Source: Fimbriimonadaceae bacterium (GTDB lineage: Bacteria > Armatimonadota > Fimbriimonadia > Fimbriimonadales > Fimbriimonadaceae). From it: a stretch of 17,731 bases of DNA. Positions 1 to 7,580 of this stretch are shown in pieces. The DNA lies in assembly GCA_019694835.1 (NCBI GenBank), contig JAIBBE010000147.1, forward strand, positions 1 through 17,731, read 5' to 3'. A program made the translations under genes and the position numbers. The stretch's first letter is position 1, and every line of letters starts with the position of its first letter. Under the pieces are notes generated by a model that did no database searches, had not been told where the DNA came from, and worked only from the letters and a program-made list of their open reading frames with translations.

Positions 1-1230
1 TGCGACGCCGTGATCACGGGTCAGGCTCTGTAACGCGGTGCGTTCGGTGTGGTTGTAGTGGTATGCGTGCATGCCGGGGAATTGGGCCCGTCGCTCGCTC
101 AGGTATTCGACTAGTTCGGCAACCTTCTGAGCTTCTTGGTCGCGGTCATGGGCCCACCAGTCCCGGTAGACCCAGTCGCCTGCCTCATTGCGTTCGATGA
201 GGCCGAGCAGGAAGAACAGTCCGGTATCCGGGCGCCAGAAGGGATGACCTTCGAAGTCGAGGAAGACATCACCAGGATTGGGCTCGGGCATCAGCTCAAA
301 GCCGCGTCCCAGGTTCGCGTCCTCCCCGGCCTCCACGATGGAGAAGGGCGGGGCGGCCTCATCCCCGTCGAGACGGGCCTTCACCTGAAGCCTCGCCTGC
401 TCCACCAACCAGCCCAGCCTCGGCCCGCGGATCCGGACAGGCTGGCCATCGAGCCCACAGAGTTGCTCCAAGCGCGTCACCTCGGCGACGGCGAGGGCAG
501 CCCGCTCGGCCGGCCGGATGCCGGGGATGAAGATCAACGAGTCCTGCTCACGCCACTGCGACTCGCAGTGAGGAAAGAACTCGCAGAACGCGCAGTGCCC
601 ACACTTTTCGGGAGCGGTGCCCGCCTCTGGCCCGGCGTCGAGGGCCGCGGCGAGCTGCCCGCGCAGCCGTCGCCAATACGGGCGGAACTCATTGACCTTC
701 AGCGTCTCTCGCCGGCCCGAGCCGAGCATGATATGCATCTGCTCCGGATCGCTGCCGGATAAGCCGACGATCGCATCGGCATAGAAACACAACTGCAGGA
801 CATGCCCTGGCTTGGCGTCGACTCGAGTCAGCTTCGCGTCCACGGGCTCGTAAGCGAAGCCCCCGTCTGGCGTGTCGACCCGCTCGAGGAAGTCCGCGAT
901 ACCTCTCACGCCGCCGTGGATAAACGGCATTTGGTAGATCACGTCGTAACCGTCGGTTAGAGGGTTTCCCACGCGGGCCACCCACGCGGCAAAGGTCTCT
1001 CTGTCCTGCCTTGCGGGAACGTGGTGGACCGACAATCCGGATCTCTCGTATTCCTCCAGACATGCCGCCTCGTGCAGTTCCCCTTTGGCCTGCAGAAGCC
1101 GGGAGAAGGATCCGAAGACGACGTCCGGCTCGGAGAGGTGGCCGTCATCGACCTGGCTGCGCAGAGTCAGGTAGTGGGGGCAGTCCAGCCATGCGGTGAT
1201 CTTCGATGGTGTCCCCACACGCCTAACCAC
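1..1230 (-). CDS. TM0106-family RecB-like nuclease, 5' part (3' end outside window)
   Basis: This minus-strand frame is open without a stop for 410 codons and continues past base 1. The start chosen is GTG at 1230-1228, with GGGAG about 6 nt upstream; a stop lies just upstream at 1251-1249. The N-terminus has a PD-(D/E)XK-like region: a GIADFLER segment near residue 110 and a later YEPVDAKL segment giving the D-x-K pair. A C-x2-C-x2-C-x5-C cluster lies around bases 560-605, a layout typical of 4Fe-4S RecB/Cas4-like nucleases. After it comes VFLDFEGHPFW, which resembles the start of an RNase H/DnaQ-like exonuclease domain, as in COG2251 proteins. This gives a predicted dual-nuclease DNA-processing protein; the cellular role of the family is not settled. 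It is divergent from the kinase-helicase gene and markedly more GC-rich than the following genes, so it may mark the chromosomal side of the island. Confidence 0.85.
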   Translation of the reverse strand, partial: MVRRVGTPSKITAWLDCPHYLTLRSQVDDGHLSEPDVVFGSFSRLLQAKGELHEAACLEEYERSGLSVHHVPARQDRETFAAWVARVGNPLTDGYDVIYQMPFIHGGVRGIADFLERVDTPDGGFAYEPVDAKLTRVDAKPGHVLQLCFYADAIVGLSGSDPEQMHIMLGSGRRETLKVNEFRPYWRRLRGQLAAALDAGPEAGTAPEKCGHCAFCEFFPHCESQWREQDSLIFIPGIRPAERAALAVAEVTRLEQLCGLDGQPVRIRGPRLGWLVEQARLQVKARLDGDEAAPPFSIVEAGEDANLGRGFELMPEPNPGDVFLDFEGHPFWRPDTGLFFLLGLIERNEAGDWVYRDWWAHDRDQEAQKVAELVEYLSERRAQFPGMHAYHYNHTERTALQSLTRDHGVA

Positions 1231-1468
1231 GAATAACTCCCACGGTAGTCAACTTCGGACTGCTCAATCGGCAGACCCCTCAGCAACAGACAACGGTAGC
1301 TGGAGCCGAGCACCGGTTGGGTGCCAGCGTGTGCTGGTCCTTCTCCGCACGGCCTCCCACCGAACCGGACGCGCCCGATCCGCCAAGCAGCCGCTTTGCC
1401 ACTCCGGCCACGCCCCAGCGGCGGCAACAATCAGTATCGCCCGGAGGAAAATCGCTATTCTGACGCCT
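1231..1468. promoter_or_regulatory. Divergent intergenic region between RecB-like gene and mkoA
   Basis: This 238-bp region has no convincing gene and must hold promoters for both divergent genes. On the plus strand, TATTCT at 1456-1461 is a 4/6 match to a -10 hexamer and ends 7 nt before the GTG at 1469. That spacing fits a leaderless transcript, which is common in actinobacteria. I see no good -35 box. GGAGG at 1443-1447 is the only Shine-Dalgarno-like motif, and it is better spaced for a rare ATT (1457) or CTG (1460) start than for GTG 1469. The two readings exclude each other. Confidence 0.4.
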
Positions 1469-4400
1469 GTGGGAAGTGGGGGAGTTACCGGGGACAGCTA
1501 TCCCGCGATTTTCGGCGGCCGGTACGCCCGGTTTCAGGCAGAGCCGCCGCGCGAGGGTGGGATGGCGATTGTCTTCCACTGTGCCGACCTAAAAAACCCC
1601 ACCAAACAAGTCGCGGTCAAGACGATCCACAGACAGAGGGACGTTGAACACCTCGAGGAGTTGATACGCCAACGTGAGTTGAACGCCAAGGAGTTGTCGC
1701 ACGACAACATTGTCGAGTTACTTGACGTCAACACCGAGGACGACGGGACCTGGTTCCTCGTCTATGAGTGGCTCCCCGAGAACCTGAAGTCGTGGATGGC
1801 CCGTCAGGACTCCATGGGGACAGATGACGTAGTCGAACGCGTTGGCCTACCCATCCTCAGGGCCCTTGCGGCTGCCCATGAGCGGCAAGTACTCCATCGG
1901 GACGTAAAGCCAAGCAATGTGATGATGACTGCGGAGGGAGTTCCGAAGCTCACGGACTTCGGGATCAGTAAGCACATCTACAGCTCTGACGAGAGCGACC
2001 TCCTCGCCAACGCCCATTCTCGGCCGTTTACACCACCTAACGAAGGTTACGAAACTCGGGAACGACGAGATGTCTTTAGCTTCGGCGTTTTAATGCTGTG
2101 GGCACTGACATTCGGTCAGCATCACCTCGCGGACTACTCGGACATTGAAACCGCCCTAGAGCTGGTGGACGGTTCGCCGGAACTAGTTGATCTTCTCAGA
2201 CGCTGCGTCAGCTTCGACCATCACGAGCGTCCAGCATCAGCTGTCGAACTCTTGACCGCACTTGAGGACCTTCAGTCCAACCGACAGAAGAAGTGGACCC
2301 AGAGGCGTCCGATCTACCTTCGGCTAACGAAAGCCGCAAAACGCATCATCTCGGAGGAGAACGAGCTCTCAGATCGCGACTTGGCGAAACTGGTGGAGGA
2401 TCAACTATCCGACGGGCCAGCAGTCCGTCTGCTAAATCCCAATTCTTACCAGGGTCGAGTCGGCGAAAAGCAAGCGTTCATATTCGGTTCGGAGTGGAGC
2501 TTCCGGCTCGCCTTTGCAGCGGAAGCACCGACAGTGGAAGTCGTTGGAGCGAAGAGAATCTCAGTCGGCGAGTCCGACTTCCAGCGGGACACACAGTTCG
2601 TAGCGGAGTCTTGGGACTTCAAGTGCACTCAGACAATAGACCACGCTGCAGGGGAGGAATCTGCCCGACTGCTGCTTGAGGCGGTGGAGGTTTTCGAGAG
2701 CGATCAAGCGATCGAGCGACAAAGCTGGCAGGAGCAGAGTCTTTTCGAAGAGTGGCGAAAGCAACTAGACGCTCGGGAGGCGGCAGACTCCCAGCGCGAA
2801 GATCGAATTGCCTATGAATCTGTGGAAGTCACAGGGCAGCGGGCTCGCTTCACAGTTGATGACGGGATCGATCGTCTCTCGATAGAACAGAGACGCTGTG
2901 TTCTGAACGAGAACTCTTGGCCAATCGCTTTCGGGGAAGTCGAATGGATCGACGGCAGATTCGTCGATATCTACCTAGACAACGAACCGCGGGCGCCCCT
3001 CCCCCGGAAGGGCAGACTAGCCCTAGACACTCTGGCTACACGGGAAGTGCTACGCCGAGAGCGTTCTGCCCTAAATGCGCTCCGGTTCTGCGGCCCTCAG
3101 CTTCGTCGCACTGATCTTCCACAGCTTCTGGTTCATCCTTCGGAGGTTGAAGTTGTCGAACCGCCTTCCGAAATTAATTGGTCAAACGCCGAGTTGGACG
3201 ACAGCAAGAAGGCAGCGATCCGAGGGGCCCTCGGTTCGAAGGACTTCTTTGTTGTCGAAGGACCACCGGGCACCGGCAAGACGACCTTCATCGCCGAACT
3301 TGTGGCTCAGGAGATTCAACGGAACTCTAATGTGAGGATTGTTCTTGCAAGCCAGAGCAATGTTGCCCTCGACAATGCGCTCGAACGCATTATGGACCTC
3401 TCTGGAGACTCTCTTCGGATGCTTCGCCTGGGAAACCCAGCAGAGGGGAAGATCTCGGAGTCTGTCAGCAAGCTGACCTTGGACAGCCAACTGGACAACT
3501 GGCGTACGGAAGTGCGCCAGAGAAGTGAGCGTTTTCTCGATGCGTTCGCGCGTCAACGCGACGTCGACCTTTCTGCCCTGAAAGTCGTCGTTCTATTGCA
3601 CGAACTAGCGAGCGTGCTAGAGGAAGCCACACTCGTACGCGCGGACATCGATGATCTCGAGGAAATTATCGAGGACGGCGTGCGAGGAATTCTTCCTAGC
3701 CAGCGAATGACAGCTGACGAACTTCAAGTCGCGCAAGAGGAGCTTGCTGCAATGCGGCTACGGCGCACTCAGCTTGATCGAGACGCCAGACACCTTCGGG
3801 AAACCAAGGTTGTCGCAAAGCCGCTACGCGGCCTGCCGTCTCACGATCCATCGGCAGTCCGCAGCCTCGCGGAAACGATCCTAGGAAGCGCTACGACCGA
3901 TCCAACCATTGCTGAGATGGTGAAGCTCCAGTCCAAGTGGCTCGAGCGATTGAGCCGGCGGCCCGAATTTGAGGCCGCTCTGCTTGAAGAAAGCAATGTT
4001 GTCGCGGCAACCTGCGTTGGACTCGCGCGTAACAGAAATATCGATGAGGCCCCGTTTGATCTCTGCATCCTGGATGAGGCCTCAAAAGCAGCAGTAACTG
4101 AATCACTTATCCCCATGATTAGGGCCAAGCGATGGGTGCTCGTCGGAGACGACAAGCAGCTGCCACCACACTTGGACGAAGCCTTTCGAGATCCGTCGGT
4201 AATCAAGGATTTCGGACTTGATCAATCCGAAGTGGGTGGGACGATCTTTGGACGATTGGCCAAAGGCCTTCCAGCCGAAACTCATACCGCTCCACTCTCA
4301 ACCCAGTATCGGATGGTTCAGCCGATCGGCGGCCTGATCAGCGAGTGCTTCTATCAGGACCGGCTCAAAAGCTTTCCAATCGATGCGCCTTGGGACCTCA

Positions 4401-4936
4401 GCCTGGTCCAGCGGGCACCCGTCACCTGGTACACGACCGAATCGTTCAATGACCGGCATGAGATGGTCCGGGGCCAAGATGCGCCGAGTTACATCAATCC
4501 ACTTGAAGCAAGGGGGATCTTTCGCCATTTAGAGCGGTTGAACTTTGTACTGCGCTCGCGACTCGGCGGCCGCCGCCCAGCCAAAGTGCTTGTTCTCGCG
4601 CCCTATCGGCTCCAGGTGGCCCACATCCTCAAACAGATCGACTCAAGTCGACAGAAGCTCGATGCCTTGGAGATAGAGGTCGGAACCGTCGACGCTGTCC
4701 AAGGTCGCGAAGCGGAAATTCTCTTGGTTTCGACAGTTCGCAGCAACGAAACAGGCCACATTGGCTTCGTACGCGACTATGCAAGAGCCAACGTCGCTCT
4801 TAGCAGGGGACGTTACTCTCTAACACTTTTCGGGGATGCAGCCTTTTTTGATCGAACCGAAGGGCCGATGGAGAAGGTGCTTTCATACATCAGGCGCAAC
4901 CCCCGCGCTTGCGCGCTGGAGCCATTGGCCCTATGA
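1469..4936 (+). CDS. mkoA: Mokosh type I MkoA-like: Ser/Thr kinase fused to UPF1-like SF1 helicase
   Basis: The protein is about 1155 aa from GTG 1469. An in-frame GTG at 1196 would overlap the divergent gene, and ATG 1562 would cut off the start of the kinase. The kinase spans about residues 8-270, with ATP lysine K51 in VAVK, H143-R-D145, K147 and D163-F-G165, so it looks catalytically complete. Residues about 270-590 include a beta-rich segment like a helicase 1B barrel. The SF1 helicase follows: Walker A G598-K604-T605, a coiled-coil insertion at about 711-780, Walker B D869-E-A-S, GDDKQLPP near 893, Q946-Y-R-M, DAVQGRE 1075-1081 and ALSRGR 1110-1115. These are the COG1112/UPF1-type motifs. 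A kinase-helicase followed directly by a PLD protein is the published type I Mokosh architecture. The ATGA overlap with the next gene supports one operon. The start is uncertain; the domain assignment is firm. Confidence 0.88.
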   Translation: MGSGGVTGDSYPAIFGGRYARFQAEPPREGGMAIVFHCADLKNPTKQVAVKTIHRQRDVEHLEELIRQRELNAKELSHDNIVELLDVNTEDDGTWFLVYEWLPENLKSWMARQDSMGTDDVVERVGLPILRALAAAHERQVLHRDVKPSNVMMTAEGVPKLTDFGISKHIYSSDESDLLANAHSRPFTPPNEGYETRERRDVFSFGVLMLWALTFGQHHLADYSDIETALELVDGSPELVDLLRRCVSFDHHERPASAVELLTALEDLQSNRQKKWTQRRPIYLRLTKAAKRIISEENELSDRDLAKLVEDQLSDGPAVRLLNPNSYQGRVGEKQAFIFGSEWSFRLAFAAEAPTVEVVGAKRISVGESDFQRDTQFVAESWDFKCTQTIDHAAGEESARLLLEAVEVFESDQAIERQSWQEQSLFEEWRKQLDAREAADSQREDRIAYESVEVTGQRARFTVDDGIDRLSIEQRRCVLNENSWPIAFGEVEWIDGRFVDIYLDNEPRAPLPRKGRLALDTLATREVLRRERSALNALRFCGPQLRRTDLPQLLVHPSEVEVVEPPSEINWSNAELDDSKKAAIRGALGSKDFFVVEGPPGTGKTTFIAELVAQEIQRNSNVRIVLASQSNVALDNALERIMDLSGDSLRMLRLGNPAEGKISESVSKLTLDSQLDNWRTEVRQRSERFLDAFARQRDVDLSALKVVVLLHELASVLEEATLVRADIDDLEEIIEDGVRGILPSQRMTADELQVAQEELAAMRLRRTQLDRDARHLRETKVVAKPLRGLPSHDPSAVRSLAETILGSATTDPTIAEMVKLQSKWLERLSRRPEFEAALLEESNVVAATCVGLARNRNIDEAPFDLCILDEASKAAVTESLIPMIRAKRWVLVGDDKQLPPHLDEAFRDPSVIKDFGLDQSEVGGTIFGRLAKGLPAETHTAPLSTQYRMVQPIGGLISECFYQDRLKSFPIDAPWDLSLVQRAPVTWYTTESFNDRHEMVRGQDAPSYINPLEARGIFRHLERLNFVLRSRLGGRRPAKVLVLAPYRLQVAHILKQIDSSRQKLDALEIEVGTVDAVQGREAEILLVSTVRSNETGHIGFVRDYARANVALSRGRYSLTLFGDAAFFDRTEGPMEKVLSYIRRNPRACALEPLAL

Positions 4937-6405
4937 ATCTAACGTCAAGCGAAATCGCTACGCGATTCAGTGGCGCTCGGCCCGGCTTGGAACTAATTGC
5001 CGTTGAAGAAGTAGGGCTGCCGTTCTTCAAACTCGCAACTGAGGTTGTTGTTCAGGAACCCTCCCCGATGGCGGCCATTGACGAGTACGTACTCCGGGCA
5101 GTAAACGCGGGCTTCTTTTTGCCGGAGGAGGTTGCCGGCTTCCTGGGCATTAGCCGGGCTCTAGCCGACCGCGCCATAGCAAACCAGTGCAACCTTGATC
5201 ATCTTCAGTATCTCTACGACCCAGGCTCAGGCGCGCGCGTTTTGAAACTCACAGGCCTGGGCCAGATCGCGCTGGAGAAAGACATGCCCCTAAGAGAGCG
5301 TCGTGAGATCCAAGTTGGCTTCGACAGATTGTTATGGTCGGTGACTGGGCGGCGTCTCGGCGACCTAATCTTGCCGAAGGTCGCTGCTGATACCGGGCTG
5401 ATGGAGATACCGCCAAAAGCCCAGAAGCGCCTCAAACCTGCTGACCTGACCGTCGATCTTGTTGATCGCGCAATACGTGAGCTACCTGGCAGATCGTTCC
5501 GCGAGATCGAGATACTGGCCCTCACTAACGTCGGCAACCGGCGGATGGTTCTCCCTGCTTTCGCGTTGGTGTACGCATCGAGCGATGGCACGAGTACGCA
5601 GGTAGCGATTGCAGTCGATGGGCGTCTATCGGACGAGCATGAGCGGGCCTTCGCAGAGGTAAATGGCCCCTCTCGATGCGGGCTAGTCGTCGATTCGGCC
5701 CATCCGCAACTCCAACGGAGTCGGCTGCCGGAACCAATTGCGTCGGAAGTTGTTCCTCGTGAACAAGTCCAGGCACTCCAACAACGCAGCGCGGAACTGA
5801 ACCAGCTCCTTGAAGATACGAGAACTGCCACCGCCGCGCTTCAACGGCAGGGCATAGCGGATTCAAAAGTTGCTGGCGAGGCAGAGTTGCAACTCGATGC
5901 ATCAGAGGCACGGCAGGAACTGGCGTCAATGCCGGCCCGAGCGCTTCAGACTTACGAGCATGACGAGTACTTCAGCATCGCTCTGTCGCAGGCGAAGTCT
6001 CGACTAGTGATCATGTCTGTTGAATCTAGTTCTGAAGTCCTGACTGAAAACCTGATCCAGCGCCTGGAACGCTTATGCCGACAGCGAGTCGCTGTTGATC
6101 TTGGATGGAGTGCTAGTTCTGATGGCTCAGTAATTTCGAAAAAATCCGGAGCGATGCGCATGCTGGAGAAGCTCAGGAACCGGTATTCCACGTTCAAAAT
6201 GTTCGTGAGCAACGAAACATATCCGATGCTGCTTTGGGATGACAACCTGATTATCACAACTTTTGATTGGTTATCCGCAGGGGGTGTGGGCCGTAGAAAG
6301 TACCGCCACGAAGACGGCGTCCTAATTCGGGATGCCGGCTACGTTGAAAGTGAGTACCTGAAATTGCGAGACAGGCTATCGCAGGACGTCGGTGAACCTA
6401 GCTAG
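4933..6405 (+). CDS. mkoB: Mokosh type I MkoB-like PLD-family protein with degenerate HKD motif
   Basis: The protein is 490 aa. ATG 4933 overlaps the mkoA stop as ATGA, pointing to translational coupling; the alternative TTG at 4909 is less likely. Residues about 35-105 look like a winged helix, with runs such as PEEVAGFLGISRALADRAI and LTGLGQIALE. Residues about 270-335 form a charged coiled coil. The C-terminal 150 residues follow a phospholipase-D-like fold: a HDEYFSIALSQAKSRLVIMS start, and WDDNLIITTFDWLSAGG, which matches the segment after an HKD motif. Where H-x-K-x4-D is expected, however, the residues are T429, P431 and D436, so the catalytic His and Lys are absent. The protein may be a DNA/RNA-binding partner or a non-canonical nuclease. 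Identity as MkoB rests on gene order plus this fold, not on an intact active site. Confidence 0.7.
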   Translation: MNLTSSEIATRFSGARPGLELIAVEEVGLPFFKLATEVVVQEPSPMAAIDEYVLRAVNAGFFLPEEVAGFLGISRALADRAIANQCNLDHLQYLYDPGSGARVLKLTGLGQIALEKDMPLRERREIQVGFDRLLWSVTGRRLGDLILPKVAADTGLMEIPPKAQKRLKPADLTVDLVDRAIRELPGRSFREIEILALTNVGNRRMVLPAFALVYASSDGTSTQVAIAVDGRLSDEHERAFAEVNGPSRCGLVVDSAHPQLQRSRLPEPIASEVVPREQVQALQQRSAELNQLLEDTRTATAALQRQGIADSKVAGEAELQLDASEARQELASMPARALQTYEHDEYFSIALSQAKSRLVIMSVESSSEVLTENLIQRLERLCRQRVAVDLGWSASSDGSVISKKSGAMRMLEKLRNRYSTFKMFVSNETYPMLLWDDNLIITTFDWLSAGGVGRRKYRHEDGVLIRDAGYVESEYLKLRDRLSQDVGEPS

Positions 6406-6410
6406 CTAGG
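6397..6410. repeat. 14-bp perfect palindrome spanning two convergent stop codons
   Basis: CCTAGCTAGCTAGG is a perfect palindrome. It contains the mkoB stop (TAG 6403-6405, plus) and the stop of the convergent NYN-FHA gene (TAG on minus, 6404-6402), so the two reading frames overlap by 4 bases. There is no loop or T-tract, so it is not an obvious intrinsic terminator. Confidence 0.6.
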
Positions 6411-7520
6411 CGGCGGTACTACCCGAGTAGGGATATCCGTGGCTTCAGCTGGATCCTTTGGTACTGGCCGCTCGCCCTCAAAACTGTTGCGTCGACCCGA
6501 TAGTTCAATTGATATTCCATCTGGCAGATCGACTCTTGCGCCACGACCGAATCGAATAGCATCGCCTGGCCTCAACCGCCCCGGACCGGAGCCCGAGCTT
6601 TTCACGACCAGGGTCCCGTTCTTTGAACCCAAGTCACTAACTGTCAGGTCTGGTCCAACCCAACGAAACTCGAGATGCCGTCGGCTGATAGCGCTCTGCT
6701 CATCTCCAGGCAGTAGCCGCCGCAGGCCGACGCAGTCCTCCGAATCCGAACGCCCAACCGCCAGTGTTTCTCCCTGTTGAAGCAGGATTCGTGAACGTTC
6801 AGCTCCGTTCACAAACACGATGAGCTGCGCGCTCGGGCGCCGTCTTCCTACGGACTTCAGCACGCCGCCACATCGCGTACAGAGGAAGTCGTCGCGGCGG
6901 TCGTCATATCGTGGTAGCTCCCTGATGTGTTCAGGCCACAATCTATGAGCAATGCATGACTCTTTCTCGCAGCGAAAGTAACTGGACTCCGCACGCTTGG
7001 CGACCTCCTGCCTACGAATTCGGCGCTCCTTGAACTCGCTTTGCTCTTCTTTCCTGGACATCTCGAAGTGACTCGATGTCCCCATATCGCGTAGAAACGC
7101 GGTCAATATCCCGTTCCGCGACTGCCACCCCACGAATCGATCAGCGTTCTGCTGGATTTCGGGATAGCTCCGGCGAAAGTCGTCGAATCGGTCCATCGAC
7201 GCGACAAGTGCGCCCGAGAACTCCGACTCAGCACCGAATGCGTACTCCAACAGACGTTCGTCAGCCAACGGGGTCGCTTCTAGCCGGCCAGCGCGCTCAG
7301 CCCGGTCGAATTCAGAGACTCCCCGGGAATCAAGCAGATACCGCAGGTTTCGGTCTGCTACTAGATGAACACCACCGATCTTGATTCCTGCATCGCGAAC
7401 CGCTTGCAGAAGCAGTTCGTACGATCTCCAGGAGGCCCTCCCGGAAGCTGTCCCTGATATCGATTCATCACGGCAAACATTCGAAAGGTCAACCAAGAGG
7501 GTCGGTCCTTCACCTGTCAT
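6402..7520 (-). CDS. NYN-domain ribonuclease-like protein with zinc ribbon and C-terminal FHA domain
   Basis: The protein is 372 aa, with ATG at 7520 and GGAAGG 6 nt upstream. Residues about 6-150 fit the NYN/PIN-like ribonuclease fold: D11-L-S-N14 on the first strand, D56 after a hydrophobic strand (VHLVADR) and D110 with D113/D114 in VASMDRFDD, a plausible acidic metal site. A charged helix (about 150-182) leads to a Cys4 zinc ribbon, C184-x4-C189 and C214-x2-C217. The C-terminus is an FHA domain with G256-R-S258, S279-x2-H282 and N301-G302, the residues that bind phospho-threonine. It starts 60 bp after the DUF4420 gene on the same strand and so is probably the last gene of that operon, while converging on the Mokosh genes. 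I infer an RNA-cutting effector gated by a phosphorylated partner. I do not recognise a named defence gene with this architecture. Confidence 0.85.
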   Translation of the reverse strand: MTGEGPTLLVDLSNVCRDESISGTASGRASWRSYELLLQAVRDAGIKIGGVHLVADRNLRYLLDSRGVSEFDRAERAGRLEATPLADERLLEYAFGAESEFSGALVASMDRFDDFRRSYPEIQQNADRFVGWQSRNGILTAFLRDMGTSSHFEMSRKEEQSEFKERRIRRQEVAKRAESSYFRCEKESCIAHRLWPEHIRELPRYDDRRDDFLCTRCGGVLKSVGRRRPSAQLIVFVNGAERSRILLQQGETLAVGRSDSEDCVGLRRLLPGDEQSAISRRHLEFRWVGPDLTVSDLGSKNGTLVVKSSGSGPGRLRPGDAIRFGRGARVDLPDGISIELSGRRNSFEGERPVPKDPAEATDIPTRVVPPPS

Positions 7521-7580
7521 TTCAGCCTTCCTGATTGAGATGCTTCAGCCACGCGTACGACCCAAACACGACTGACGTCG

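Noticed and set aside
136..762. 208-codon plus-strand open frame
   Set aside because: Antisense to the intact RecB-like reading frame, with proline/arginine-rich sequence and no motif; typical high-GC shadow.
5214..5831. 205-codon minus-strand open frame inside mkoB
   Set aside because: Serine/arginine-rich shadow of a gene whose own frame has coherent domains.
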